From Ficedula albicollis (Eukaryota > Chordata > Aves > Passeriformes > Muscicapidae), in assembly GCF_000247815.1 (NCBI RefSeq), contig NC_021672.1:70405192-70469191 (forward strand): a stretch of 64,000 nt of DNA. The letters run 5' to 3'. A program made the position numbers and the translations under genes. The notes beneath the pieces are model-generated. The model had not been told where the DNA came from. It made no database searches and saw nothing but the letters and a program-made list of their open reading frames with translations. Shown here one piece after another: positions 1-34,440 of this stretch (the stretch's first letter is position 1; each line of letters starts with the position of its first letter).

Positions 1-1106
1 GATCTGGGAAGATCAACAAGCCCAGGACTCCTTGTGTGATTACAGCTATGATAAGTAACTTCAAGTCAGCTCTAGAAAGCTGAAAAAACACACTAAAAAA
101 GACAATTCACTCTAAATCATCAGAAAAGAAGGTGAAAATTTATAAAGGATACTCAAATACCTCAGTGACAAGAAAGGTGCATTGTGGGGAAAAAAAAAGG
201 CAGCTCAAGAGCATTTAAAAAAACTTTGTGGGGCTGGAGCTAAGTCTAGAATGGTATGAAGCAAGTAGGAAGTTGGCTGCATATAAATGCAGCTTTCACC
301 CACGCTCTGCTGATGAGCCAGCAGGGAGCCACCAGACTTCATGTGAAAAGCCTCAGGATGCTGCCTGCAAGGAGTATCTCTGTCGAAAGAGGAAGGCCTA
401 ATTTAAATTAAACTAATTTAAACAGTGCAACAGAGCCATCAGGGCAATGCCCCACAATTATTTCTAGTAAGACAGCATTTTAAATGGTGGTGATTCAGTG
501 TGAATTCAGATTTTCTAAGGGGTGCCTCCCAGGATTTAATATCACCTACTAGAATACCAGAAATTCCTATAACACCAGTAACTCAGAAGGAAGCATACTG
601 CTTTACAGCAGGAAAAAACTGTAGAACTCCTATATAGTTCCAACCACCACTGATCATCTCCTCACGTATCTGTTTCAATTCTTCAGAACTCCCTGCCCAG
701 CTTGAGACAGTCAGTCCCACATACAATTCCACAATTAACCATTACCTACATGGATTTGCATTTATGGCATTAAGAGGCATATTTTAAAAAGGTTTTTAGA
801 AGTTCTAGAACTTTGCAGAAGCTTTAACATCAACTCACAAAGAGCTATCTCGTTTTTACAGACACATCCATTACCAAGCTAATTAGGCTGCTTGTCAGTA
901 AGCAACAGGCAACTTCGAGAAGTTTTGACACAAACGGTGCATCTGCTGTATCAAACCAGGTCTCAGAGTGACAAACCTCTCTGGATTTTAGTTAATGAAG
1001 ACTGTTTCCCAGTGGTGCTTCTGAGCAGGCTCCCACAGCCAAAAGCTGTTGCACTGGTGGGAGAAGTACCTGTTCTCTGTCTGCAAGAGCTGATTAACAG
1101 GAATAC
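1..1106 (-). other. KDM5A: KDM5A intron 5 (partial), no exon seen
   Basis: AT-rich DNA downstream of exon 5 on the minus strand. I looked for the next KDM5A exon, which begins near the first PHD region, and did not find it. No repeat family is recognised. Confidence 0.7.
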
Positions 1107-8168
<7,062 letters not shown>

Positions 8169-8290
8169 CCCCGCCGTCCCTGCCCTCAGGAGCCGCTGGC
8201 CGGTGATGAGAGCGTCGGGATGGGGAAGAGAAATACCCCCACGAATATCACCCAGTGCAGCTCCCGGCCCTGCAAACACACCGTGTGCTC

Positions 8291-8470
8291 GAGGGTGTTG
8301 TCCAAATCTCCTTCAGCTCTGGCAGGCTGGTGCTGTGCGGCTGTTCCAGTGCCCAGCCACCCTCTGGGGAAAAACCTTTTCCTGATGTCCAACCTAAACC
8401 TGCCCTGGCACAGCTCCAGGCCATTCCCTCGGGTCCTGTCGCTGGTCACAGAGAGATCTGTGTCTTCTTC
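8291..8470 (-). mobile_element. CR1 LINE fragment, minus orientation
   Basis: The plus strand reads as the complement of the CR1 3' region: gggtgttgtccaaa, then ttccagtgcccagccaccct, then ccattccctcgggtcctgtc. It is a 5'-truncated, non-coding fossil between the two promoters. Confidence 0.85.
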
Positions 8471-9760
8471 CAAGTAAATTGCATGTATTTTTGGTTTTAA
8501 CCAGAACTGTGCCTTCAGTGTTTACCAAACACCACATTTCGCTTCATTCTTACTGATAATTCAAACCTCCGTGCTGCTGTTCTATTTCAGCCCCAGAAAA
8601 AGTTCATTTCCTCCTCCCATTACCAGGAGGCTTTACAAGCTCTGCTGCACGCAGATCAACACATTTATCTGCATCACTTCCCTGCCTGATTAAAAGGTGT
8701 CACCCACATTTTACATGTGGGAAACACGCCTCCAATTCAAATCGCTAATTTCGACAGAAGTTACAAGTAAGACCAAACTGATCTTAAAAAACATCGAATC
8801 AATTGAGGTTATTGTGCTGTTGCTAACTATTCTTGCATTTTGTAGGGGGTTTCTGACATAGATACTTGAAAATTTTATGTAAGACTATATAAGCATGTGG
8901 GATGCAGATGTTTCCTTACTAGTATCTCGAAATTATGTATTTCTACAAGCTTCTTCCACATTTTTTTTCCTTTCATTATTTGGTTGTGTGTCTCTTCTGA
9001 TGAGCTGTACCAGATTCTTTTGAGGGAGTACATGTGTCTTGTATTCCCAAGGGCAGAATCACCCTGTACCCAATTTCTAAGATAAGCAACAACTTAGCCA
9101 GGAACACCAGAAGGAAAAAAATATCTGTGCTCAAAAGCTTTGTTTTGAGACCCAGCCTTTTGCTGGTTTCCCTGTAGACTCTTCAAGGTTGTTTTGATTT
9201 TATGTTAATATGTTTAGGCCAGTGGAGGTCTCTGGAAAGCAATGCTGGGAATGTTGCACGTTTTCTTAACAGCAAAAATCTAAACATCCCAGATAACCCG
9301 AGGGGGCATTTTTCTCATCTCGGAGAAAAATGCCTGCCCCTCATCTTCCCCTCACAACGAAACTGCAAGTTGTGATGAGGAAGAACCTCGTGGTTTAAGT
9401 AAGCCTTTTTTTTTCCTTGTTGTACAGAAAGTCCATGTCTTTAAACAGAGTGTCAAGGGGGGAAAAAAAAAAATTGGCTTATTACTGAGCAGATTGTTTT
9501 TTCACTAGAACATTTAATAAATTAGGAAATCGTTTGGTGCAAAAATGGCAACGCTACTACCAGGTAAAGCTGGGAACACACGAGAAGAATGAGGAAGTTA
9601 AAAGGCATCGGGATGACCCAAAGAACACATTCAGTTCAGCCAGAATTGTGGCTGCTTCCGAATGCCAGGTCATTTTCAAAGGAAAAGGCGGGTTTTACAT
9701 GACTGGTGTGGATAAAGATTGCTTTTATTTTGCCCGGAGCCCGAATCGCTGCCCTCACAC
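8471..9760. other. Spacer between the KDM5A and CCDC77 CpG islands
   Basis: About 1.3 kb of AT-rich DNA separates the CR1 fragment from the CCDC77 promoter island. I see no conserved exon or recognised repeat. The open frame from 9534 has no recognisable domain. Confidence 0.6.
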
Positions 9761-9841
9761 AGGATCAAGCCGAGGCCTCACGCTCCTCCCTGTGCCCGGC
9801 CGCAGCCGCGCACGCGCACAAACCCCTCCGGCCGCTCCGGG

Positions 9842-9859
9842 ACTACAACTCCCAGACGC
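9842..9859 (+). promoter_or_regulatory. ZNF143/THAP11-type motif
   Basis: The sequence actacaactcccagacgc closely matches the vertebrate promoter motif ACTACAAYTCCCAGAATGC bound by ZNF143 and THAP11/HCFC1. It lies about 40 bp upstream of the first CCAAT box. Occupancy is inferred from the motif only. Confidence 0.7.
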
Positions 9860-10199
9860 ACCCGCGCGGAGCCGCCGCCGCCCGTGCCGCGAGCGCTGAT
9901 TGGCGCAGGCGGTCGCTTCCGCATGAAAGCCTGTCTGTGATTGGAGGAGGCGGCGGGGGCGGGGCGTGGCGCCTTTTAAGCCGCGGCGGGCCGGGTGGGG
10001 CGGTTGTTTGGCCGTTGGGGCTGTGAGGAGGAGGAGGCGGCGGGACCCCGCTCCCGGGACTCTTACCCCGGGGCTTTTCCAGCGGGGCTCCCGCCGGCCA
10101 CCCTCCTCCGCCCGCCTATCGGCGTGCCCGAAGCCCCCCCCCCCCCGCCTATCGGCGTGCCCGAAGCCGCTCTCCCCCGCCCGCAGAGAGCCTGGTGCG

Positions 10200-20933
<10,734 letters not shown>

Positions 20934-21720
20934 AGCTGAATTATTAGCTGGCATCCTGATTTTAGGACTAGGACATTGCTAGACTTGAATAGTCATATGC
21001 AAGAAGAGCTCCTGCTTGTTTGTTTCCTGGCATCCATTGACAGAAGGTTGAGGAAATCTGCAGTTCATGTCCTAAGTGTATACGAGCCATTCCTAGTGTA
21101 GCAGATTATATTGCTGTTTGGGCTGAGAGATGGCACCTGATAAAACTGACTTTAAAAGTACATGATGACTGACACATCAGGCTTGTGTGTATGACTATAT
21201 TTTCATATTTGTGGTAGGGATCAGTGCATACTGTCCCTTGCCTTTATTTGGTGCATATTATAAATCACATACATGGTTATAATGAAATTATTAATCACAG
21301 AATGATCTAGTTGAAGATCTGAATTTTGGCTGACATTTTCCTATGTGAGAAGCAGCTTTTAAAATAGTTTATATGATTGCTGTTTTGGTGCTTAGTACCT
21401 CAGGATGTAACTGGAAATTCTCATATAGAAAGTCTGCGCTAAAATGTCTTATGTTTGACTCCTGGACAGGATAGCTATTTTAAAATGGCTCCTGTTTGCT
21501 TGGTTTTAACTTAATTGGAATGAACCTAACTGATTTAATATGGTGGGGAAAGATAATCCATTATACAACTCTTCTGCAAGGATAAGCAACATCTACATGA
21601 GTTCTGGATGCTTGGTGGGAAGGGAGGTGCTATACAACTGAAATTGCTCTTCTCTTTGCCTTCTTCACAGTTGTTTTAACACACAGAGGAAGTCCATAAT
21701 AAAGGGGATCCAGTGTCTTC
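20934..21720 (+). other. CCDC77: CCDC77 3' UTR, probable
   Basis: AT-rich sequence follows the stop codon. The first canonical AATAAA after it is at 21698-21703, with GT-containing sequence just downstream. A later AATAAA at 23071-23076 could serve a longer transcript. The end is inferred from these hexamers only. Confidence 0.45.
21698..21703 (+). terminator. Candidate polyadenylation signal for CCDC77
   Basis: Canonical AATAAA about 765 bases after the CCDC77 stop. Confidence 0.45.
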
Positions 21721-23575
21721 CTTAAACACCATATTATCTATCTTTGTAGCTCTAAAGATCATGGTTATGTGGAGAGAAACCATGGTTAGCTTTTGCTACA
21801 GCAGTTGTTGCTACTGAGCTGTAATGAACTGGGGTGGAAGAGCAGGTTCCCAGTTGCTACATGAGAGCTGTAACTGTAGCTATATAATGATTCTCCAGCT
21901 TGTCTTCATACCAGACATCACAATTCTAGAAAACAGATGAAATCATGACAAGGGTTGCAACATGGCTTCAGGTGAGTTTATAATTGCAGGTATTCATGCT
22001 TTTACTGTAGCATCAGCAAATCTTGTCCACCTTACAGCCTGAGAGCAATCTGTAGTGAAGGGATTTCAGTGCCTCTGTTTCCTGCTTTACCTTTCTTTAT
22101 CTTGTTTCTGAAGTATACACTATATAGGCTACTAACACTTCCTTGTTCTTTGAGAAGAAGTTAGTGTGTGAAAGTAGGCAATTTCTTTTGGATGTGGAAG
22201 TGGCCCTGCAGATCCTCATTTAGTGTTTTTTAGGTAAGTATGGAAAATATGCATGTTTATGTGCTGTGTATGTTTGGAGAAGGAAGAATTGTTTTTATAG
22301 CATCAGCTAAAGCCATGCAGGAGGGGAAATGCCCTTAGGACATCCATACCCACTTCAGTTGTGACAAGCTTTCTGTCCTTTATGGTCCTGTACTGTGGCT
22401 TTTACTCTGTATGTGCTCTTGAGGGCAGTTGGTCACAGACTTCAGTGTGAGTGGGTGACAGTCTGTCCCTGGGTGCTCTGCTACACTGCAGCTTGCAAGG
22501 GTCTGTTTTAAAGGATGTTGCACTGATCAGTTGAGCTGAAAATGCTGAACTGTTCAGGGAACAACTCGGGTGCTGACGCAGTGTGGACAGTTGAGGAGGG
22601 GTATTTAATGCTCTCCATCATTTACTCTCACTCTTCCCTAGCTGGCTGGTATTTTTCTTAGAGAAGTCAAATAATTAAAGTGAGTTAGTATGTGAAATAA
22701 CATAAATCTGGCTTGAGGAGAAGATATCAATCCTATCACAGGGCCTAAGAAGCTGCTTCTGCTACATAATGAAGCCTTAGCCACTCATTCAGCAGGATCC
22801 ATCTACTTAAATTCAGCTGATAAGAGCCTAGCAAAAGGATCTCTTGAACCTATAGAACCCTGTTTATTTTCAGCTGTTCCAAGCAAAAGAATTGCTTGTG
22901 AAATTACATTTTCCTCACTTGAAAGCCATGAAGTGTATCTGGGTCAAGACTTCAAGCTTTGACATTGAGGTTTGGAAGACTGGGAGGAAGTATTGGGGGA
23001 AGAAGGATGTAAATGTTTAATTTCCTGTCTTCCTTACCACTATTCTTTAAACTTCAGAAAGACTGAGCAGAATAAAATGACAACATTCCTAATATATCTG
23101 CTAGTGTATCAAAATCAAAGTACAATTTGAACATGATTCTTAATATGTCACTAGGCTATGATCACATCCTATGTGAAGGGGGCGGGAGGGAAATTACAGT
23201 ATTGTTACTCTGAAAATCCATTTTATTTGCAACCTTGAATATTTTTCCAAGTGCAGGAAGTGCAAAGTATTGTACAGGCTCTTTCTGTCTGACATCACGT
23301 GGTCATGTGAAATGTTGCCAAAACAAATGGGGACCTTCATGCCAAGAACTGCTTTTAAAGAGCCAAGTGCTTCCTACCACTGACAACTACCCTTTAAAAT
23401 GTCAACAAAGCATTACTGGTGCTTTCAAAAAGGTTTCCTGGGAGCAGTTCCACTACATGACTTATTCAATTCCTTTTTTCTACAATTTTCAGGTAGAAAT
23501 GAAAAAATAGCATTTACTCCCAAGATTGATTAGCTTTTTTTGCTAACTGGAGTTAGTAATGTATGACTGGTAATG

Positions 23576-23757
23576 TATGACTTTTTATCATTTCAATACA
23601 GCTAATGCCAGGTTATGAGTGTAGGAGCACAGAATCTGAAAGATTTGCAAAATATCTGCTTCTAACTATGACTTTTTATCATTTCAATACAGCTAATGGC
23701 AGGTTATGAGTGTAGGAGCACAGAATCTGACAGATTTGCAAAATATCTGCTTCTAAG
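23576..23757. repeat. Two-copy tandem duplication, 91-bp unit
   Basis: Copies 23576-23666 and 23667-23757 both start tatgactttttatcatttc. They differ at about two positions. Confidence 0.93.
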
Positions 23758-24947
23758 ATTAGAGAGACTATACTACAGGATTAAAGGTTAGAACTGGACA
23801 AATGTTCTTATTGTGAGCCAAGGTAATAAAACATCTCTTTCATAACTAGGAGAATAATGAGGAGCAGGGGAAACCTTCTTGTGTAGCTTCTTTTAAGTAA
23901 GGAAGGAGTGCCTGCTTTTCAGAAGGAATGTTGAAATATTGGTTAAGGCATAGAACCACAGATGATTCAGAGGAAGGGACAAGGTTGTGCAAGAGCTCAT
24001 TTTGTCTTGCATAAAGAAGACTGTTTAATATGTGTCTCTTCAAGAAAAAAAGAACCTGCCAAAGGCCTCTCTATCCTAGCAGGGCAATGTTGAGCAACAA
24101 GAAGTAGCCCGAACCTGAAGTTAATTTACAAAGGCATACATTTTTAACTGGGAGATTGTGCATTTTTTTTCCCCTTACTGTAACAAACTAGGTGTGGAGG
24201 TAACAAATTCACCATCTCTATCTTCAAATCAAAAAATTGTTTTGCCTCTGGAGAAGGTAGCTTGTTTTAATAAGTTACTGGGTTTGACCCATTGGAACTT
24301 AATGAAATGTAATGACATGAGCTAACAGGAAATCATTTAGTGGTTCTTTTTGGCTTCAAACCTGTGATGTATTTATATGCAGTACTTGTTGGAGTTTTTT
24401 AGTTTTCATGCAGTTGTTTTAATTATAGGGACATGCTGTGTCAGCTAACCCTGCACAGCAAGGTTACACAGGGTGAAACAAAACCAAACCAAAATTTTTT
24501 AAAAATCCCTCATGATCTTCCTATATCACAATCTGCAGTAATTCCCAAGTGAATTGCTGTGACTGCACTCAGGCACATCAACAGTTCTCATGGGTGTTAA
24601 AAGTCTTAACAGTCTGAACAGTAATATAGTATATGTATGCAGTGGCTATATTTAAATTATGTAAATAGGATTATCACTTCAGAAAACATATGCCTTTTAC
24701 CACTGTGGATAGACTCTGGACAGCCTGATGTTCTGGAATTGAAATGTTTCTATGTAGGCCAGGAATTTTTGATAATCAGATAGTAATTTTTGAGACTAGC
24801 TAGGAGCAGCATGCATATGTACTTTGTTCTGGTGGATCTGTTCATACTCATGCAAAGTGATGTTGTTCAGACTTTTAATTAACGTTCACAAACACATTTA
24901 ATTTGAGGTTCTAGAATGTGTTTGTGCCTGCTCAGTCAAAATCCTAA

Positions 24948-25149
24948 TAAAGGTGTCCTTTTTGTCCCCATTCAAATAGTGTATTATAGACATTTTAAGA
25001 GTTTTATTTCTAATGTTTCTGCAATATTTTGTTTCTCTGCTTTCCAGTTAAAGGTGTCCTTTTTGTCCCCATTCAAATAGTATATTATAGACATTTTAAG
25101 AGTTTTCTTTCTAATTTTTATGCAATATTTTATTTCTCTGCTTTGCAGT
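24948..25149. repeat. Two-copy tandem duplication, 101-bp unit
   Basis: Copies 24948-25048 and 25049-25149 both start taaaggtgtcctttttgtcc and end in a splice-acceptor-like pyrimidine tract (ctctgctttccag or ctctgctttgcag). They differ at several positions. Confidence 0.92.
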
Positions 25150-26234
25150 CGCTTTAAATTGCGAGAAGATATCCCCTTTATTCTCTAAAGAGCTTTCCTT
25201 AAATGTGAAAGTCTAGCTGTAGAAGTATGCACATTTTTTAGCCTGCAGACTGGGATTATGCACCAAAACATTCTTGGACACAGTGTAGAAAGTGTTAATG
25301 GAGCTGTAGTGATTGCTTTTGACTGCTGTCTTCATAAGGTTTTAGACAAAAAGAGCAAAGTTGGGATTCTTAGGTTGCATCAGAAGTTAAGAACTTTCTG
25401 TCCAAAACAGGCCATCAGAGGTAAGCAATATTTTAACCCACTGGCAGGAAACATTTCTGCTATGACTGAAGTATTTGAGAAGAGTGTGGTGGACCTGTGG
25501 TATTTCCCATTTAGCACCAAGTGAACTGTTGGAGAAAGGGCATCTTTGAATATGGGATAGAGAAGCTGCCCTGCAAGTAAGCTCCAGCAATACAGCTTGG
25601 AAAACAGAGTCCTCAATAGGGTTGACTGTTCTCTTACACTGACTAAATTGCATATTTTAAGAGTTGCGATGCTGTTGGACTGGGGACAGATGTGTAAATA
25701 CAGATTATTTGGGTTTATTCAGAGAACCCAGAAGGGCTTTTAACACAAGTGCTTCAATGTTAAGGCAAGACAATTCTTGACTGCACAGGCATGAAGGGAT
25801 TCACTCTTGAAATGGGTTTGATTTCAATAATAAGTTCAGGATTTACCCTGGTGAAGCATGTCTGGGATGTGACAAATGCTCCTGTATTGATTCAGAGATC
25901 AAATTGCTTTTCTTTTACTGTAAACATTTATCTCAGTATGGTGTCTCTTCTAAACCAGTGCAACTGTTTTTCCTTTTCAGTCCTAACTTGGGTGGACAGA
26001 TGTCTACAGGGAATGCTGCTCATATTTGTGTCCTATAATGTCTCTGATAACATGACTGTAATACATCTTTGGGGCTTCTTGAAAAGTAAGGATGATGAGC
26101 ACAATTCACTTAAAATATAAACCATGTATTATTATGATTAAGAGAGTGGAAGGAAGAAATTATGCAAGACTACATTGAGAACATGGATTTCCCATATTAT
26201 CCAATACATATGTTCATCTTCCATTATGGTAAAT

Positions 26235-26376
26235 ATTTGAAGCCTGCAAAGTCTCTTGAAAGTTCTGAGTTTAAAGTATAGAAAAATCTTTTCAGGAAGT
26301 GCAAGATTTGAAGCCTGCAAAGTCTCTTGAAAGTTCTCAGTTTAGAGTATAGAAAAATCTTTTCAGGAAGTGCAAA
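26235..26376. repeat. Two-copy tandem duplication, 71-bp unit
   Basis: Copies 26235-26305 and 26306-26376 share atttgaagcctgcaaagtct and the rest of the unit with very few differences. Confidence 0.93.
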
Positions 26377-27928
26377 TGTGTGCAGAATCCTGAATGAGGC
26401 CTTCCACTCATACAGCCAGGTTGTAGGAAAGCAATGGGATCATGATCCTGTCAGTCAAAGTCGTGGCTGTGTGTGCAGCAAAAGGAAATCAAAACCCCCA
26501 ACCCAGGTCATGCCATACAAATGCTGGCAGTGTAACTGTATTGGTAAAATATGACCATGTTAACACAGCCCCCTGCATCAGCACCACTTAGCTGGGCAAG
26601 GAGGTCCCTCTGCTGATAGGTTATTTGTGGGGCTACACTGATTTCCTTACAGTGATGTGCAACTGCAGCATTGACAGGCATTTTTCTGGGATTGCTCCAC
26701 CAGTAATGCCTTTTAGAGCCACATCAAATCCTGAGGAGCCAAAAAGAGAAATAATGGGGAATTGTGTCTTCAGAAACTGCCTATTCCTCTTAGACGTCTG
26801 CCTTTGAGCAATTTCTATGAAGAATGTTGAGATGAAGTCATTGTTTGTGCTTCAGAGCATAGCTGAGGTCAGGAAGAGGAGTGTGAAGCCTAGGGACAGG
26901 GACAGTTGGGTATCTTTGGTGTGGAACTCGCAATTAGTGTTGAAAATTACACAAGAAGAAAGAAGGGAAGGAGCAAGTGGCAGATAATTGAACCTGTGGG
27001 GAGCCTACAGAGAAACAATGTTGGCATGGAGCTAAAAGTGATTTACAGAACAGAGAAAAAGTTGTTAGATAACTAGAAGCAAAAACATAACAAGAAGAGG
27101 CAGATGCTCAGAGATGGATCTAGAGAGGGGTGAGCCAAGAGGAATGGGAGATGCTGTTAAGTGCTGCACTTGTATCAAAGGCTGCTTTTATCATGAGGAA
27201 GCATAGCCAAAATAGAAAACAAACAGCAGCTCAAACAAAGCCAAAAAATACTCCAGTTGGCTCCTCTGGCAAAGAGTCAGTTTCTTTGAAGTGAGTGTTC
27301 AGGGTAGGCTGGGAGAGATGTGTCCTGAAGCCAGCAGCAATGCCCAATATTCAAGGTCCATCAGCAGGCAGCAGTGTCAGCTCCCTGTCTGAGCCACCTC
27401 CACACACCACAGCCCTGTTCCTGCATCACCCCCTCCAGCTCTCCTGCTGTTCCTCTCACTGAAGGGCTGAGCCCAGCCCATGCTGACATATCCCACACAG
27501 TAAGGATGAGACAGGTGGAGGTCTGAGAGTTAGAGACTATAGGACTGCTGGTAGATTGAGATAAAACCAGCTATGTGAGGTGGTTTTAAACATCACGGCC
27601 AGAATCTTATTCCTGGACATCTGTACTTTGTGCAATGAATAAGCAGTCCAAAATGTGTTATTTGAAGTATAGTGCAGAGCTATTCAAGTTTGGCTTCACT
27701 TTTTTTTACACATTCAGATGAATTTTGTTCCTTAATACTGTACTGTTGTGACTGTATTGTGACAGGCTAGTACCATGCCATAGTCATTGCCATAAACTTT
27801 TTCTCCAGAGACAAGAGCTTTTCTGTATCACAGCACAGTCAGGAAAAAGTTTGTTTCTTTATTAGTTGACAGTGCTACTGTTAGCCTCCACTTTTACTTT
27901 TCCCTCCCCTCCATTTTAGTAATGCTCC

Positions 27929-28070
27929 CTAGAGAAAAATGTGATTACTTATTTTAATATACAACAAAGTACAGTTGTTATTTTTCAAGCATAAGGCTCC
28001 TAGAGAAAAATGTGATTACTTATTTTAATATGCAACAAAGTACATTTGTTATTTTTCAAGCATAAGGCTG
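27929..28070. repeat. Two-copy tandem duplication, 71-bp unit
   Basis: Copies 27929-27999 and 28000-28070 start ctagagaaaaatgtgattac. They differ at about two positions. Confidence 0.93.
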
Positions 28071-29188
28071 TTCATTGAAGAAATGCAGACAACTTTATGC
28101 TAAGAATACATAATTCAATTCTCATATTTTAAATGGTAAACAAAGTTTAATTTAGATCTGCATTTATTGCACACTTTTCTTAGTATTTTCTGCCTTTTTT
28201 GGAACAAATATAAAAACTTGGTTTATTTCTCTCCTGCTGGATAAACCTCAAATTGACACACCACCAAAAAACTCTAACAGTGCTGTGCCTTGTAAAGATG
28301 GAACTGGACAGAATTTCTCATTTTTAGCTGTGTGGGTGCTGGTGCTGTCTGGCTATTGGCAGCTCTTGCTGTTTACACTGGAGGGATTATCCCCCATTAT
28401 TCAAGCTTGGATGATGTATGTGCATCTGCAGCCTCAAATGGGGCAGGAAGGAGGAACACAAGCATTGCATCCATGTCATTTAAAAGGCTTTTGGCAGATT
28501 TTTAAAGCTGAAAAACAGTAAGCATCCTTTTGTGCAGCCTCGCACTTAAGAAGGCTGCTTCTAAATAGGAGTCTCAAGACAAAAAAATAAAAAGAGTAAC
28601 ACCCTTTCATTAAAAATTGACTTCAGCCTGACAGTTTCTGTTCATAGCTCCACACAAGACAGGAGCTGCATCTGTGCAGGAGTGGAGCTGTCAAGAAAAA
28701 CAGTTGCCACCAATGTCCCAACACACATCACAAATTTTCAGAAAGGGGTAACTCTGGAGTAGCACCCCAGCTGGATACACGATGTACGTTCCAGCTGTTA
28801 TGTCCCATTTTCCTTCACTGAGGAGAAATACAGCATCTTGGTGGATGTGAATGAAACCAACAGCACGGGAAGGACTCTGAGAAGTCAAAAGTTTGCTTGA
28901 GCCATATAATGAAGCAGCAATTTCACCCAGGGAAAGTCCTGGTCTTCCTGTAAGCCTCTGCTATCCTCCAGCTGAGGGGTCTGACGATGGAGCATCTCAG
29001 CTGCTTCAGAAAGCAGCTTTGGAGGCTTCACCTGCCCTCTTCTTCATCACCGAGCAACGCACCTCCAAGTACCAGGTGAAAGACTTTAGAATGCATTCAG
29101 CTGCGTGTAGTAACAGCGTGAATTTGAATCACCCCCCCGGTAGAGCAGCTCTCATCCCGTCCCTTCACCGCGGGGATGCACCAGGCGC

Positions 29189-32825
<3,637 letters not shown>

Positions 32826-32826
32826 N
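32826..32826. other. Single undetermined base (N), probable contig join
   Basis: The only N seen in the window. It separates the duplicate block from unrelated CpG-rich sequence. Confidence 0.75.
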
Positions 32827-33170
32827 GCTCTTCCCTTCCCTGCCCCCTTTCTGCCGGGAGACCTACCCAAATCTGACCGTGCTTTGAGATGTTTCTCGTT
32901 CTCGGTGCCCCGGTGCGAGCCTGGAAGGCGGCAGGGATGCTTTTGAACGCGGCTTTGATGCGAGAAGTGCACGCAGAGCAGCGGGGAATGCGTACCCTGG
33001 AGAGGCGCAGCGCTTTGTGCAAACTTTCGGGAGTACAAGGCTCGGGCTAAGTGCAAGGAGCTGCGCTTTTTTTTCGCCTGAAGTACAGGAAAATTCTGTC
33101 AGTGTGGCGCTGCTTTTTACGCTTCTCTTTTTCGAGTTACAGAAAAGTTTCGTATGGCGCACGGTTTTGT
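32827..33170 (+). promoter_or_regulatory. CpG-rich remnant, possible promoter edge
   Basis: After the N the sequence is rich in CpG (ggtgcgagcctggaaggcgg, gagaggcgcagcgc, cgggctaag) and then grades into AT-rich DNA. This looks like the downstream edge of a CpG island. By synteny it could belong to the first exon of B4GALNT3, but I find no matching coding sequence. Confidence 0.4.
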
Positions 33171-34440
33171 AAAAGGCTGTGATGTTGCTGCTGGTTTTTA
33201 AACAATGTCAGTGCTTGCTATTAGTCTAATTTGAAAGTATGTTTTTAACTACGTGTTCGTGCGTAACTGTTGCTACTTTCTGGTATACTGGTCTTTCATT
33301 ACATGTTACAAACTTCCTAATTTTTACTCCCACGGGTCTGGCTTGGTTTCAATCTTACAGCTTTGAACTGTAACTGTGCAAAGGAGCACCATGAGTGTCT
33401 GTTACAGGACTTCAACTTGTACATTTGTTCTCTATTATATGTGATATTAAGGCTAAAACCGCATATTTATTGTTCCAGCAGCATAAGAGATCTGATTTCT
33501 CTGGCTAGGATAAACCCTCCTAGTAATAATCCTCTTTTTATGCCCAGTGAAATGAGGTGGGTTGTTCTACAAGTCTACTTTGCATTACATCTTTCATGCA
33601 ATCTCGCCATGCCTTTTACTGTACATCACTTTGGCAAAACCTCACCAAAAATGCTTAGAGAAGATTTGTATGGCTAGGCAGAGGACTTGTGTAGAAGGAA
33701 GGGAGAAAACAAGTGAGAAGTAGTTAAAAAATGAGGAGAGAAGGGCTGAGTCAGGTGTTTGGAGTTGTACAGCTGATGGTGCTTTCACTGCCAGCAATGC
33801 ACAGGGAGAAGGAGAGGATGGGAGAAATGTCCCCACTGAGAGAGTGGGGACAGCAGAGATGTGCAGGAGAAAACAACTTGCTTAGTGAATTGGATTCTCC
33901 CCCTTTGCTTTAAGACAGGGTTATTTTTACATTTCTGTTATGGAAGTTATTCTCTTTCAAAACTGAAACTGGAAACAGTGAGATGACTACAGTTACTACC
34001 AACTAAGACAGAACATGAACAAAATAACTGCATTATGTTAAAATTCAATTATATAAAATTCCAGGTTCTCCCAAATCCACCAGGGACATTGCTGCTCATT
34101 GCCAGCAGAAGGTATTTAAATGCTGCTGCAAAGGGTGGGAGGGTAAAATCCTCTGGCAGGCAGCTCCTCATGGCTCAGCATCACAGGGGGCTGTGCTCAC
34201 ACTGGGCACTTGGTGTCATGTTCTCTTGGCCTTGTAGCCAGAATCCTGGAACCTGCTAACAGGAGGAAGGTTAATCTGTGACCTTCCCCACCCTTCCTCT
34301 TGCCCTACTACCTCTAAAAGCCTGTTTTGTTTTAAGAGAAGTCAGAAATCCCAGCAGAAGACAAATAGTATTTGTTTTCTTTTGCTGCTAAAACTAAGTA
34401 ATATTTCTTCTCTCGTGACAGGGATGGCTGTGTTTGTGAC
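33171..34440. other. Gene-free stretch after the CpG remnant
   Basis: AT-rich sequence with no exon or repeat family recognised. It may correspond to the sequence that the C run replaces in the left-hand contig. Confidence 0.5.

Larger units (their letters stand above)
21721..29188. other. Gene-free region between CCDC77 and the 91-bp minisatellite
   Basis: I see no exon with supporting conservation in these 7.5 kb. The region holds four two-copy tandem duplications, listed separately, and otherwise unremarkable AT-rich DNA. Confidence 0.6.

Noticed and set aside
9534..9899. Open frame of 121 residues upstream of CCDC77
   Set aside because: It runs into the CpG island and promoter motifs and has no recognisable domain.
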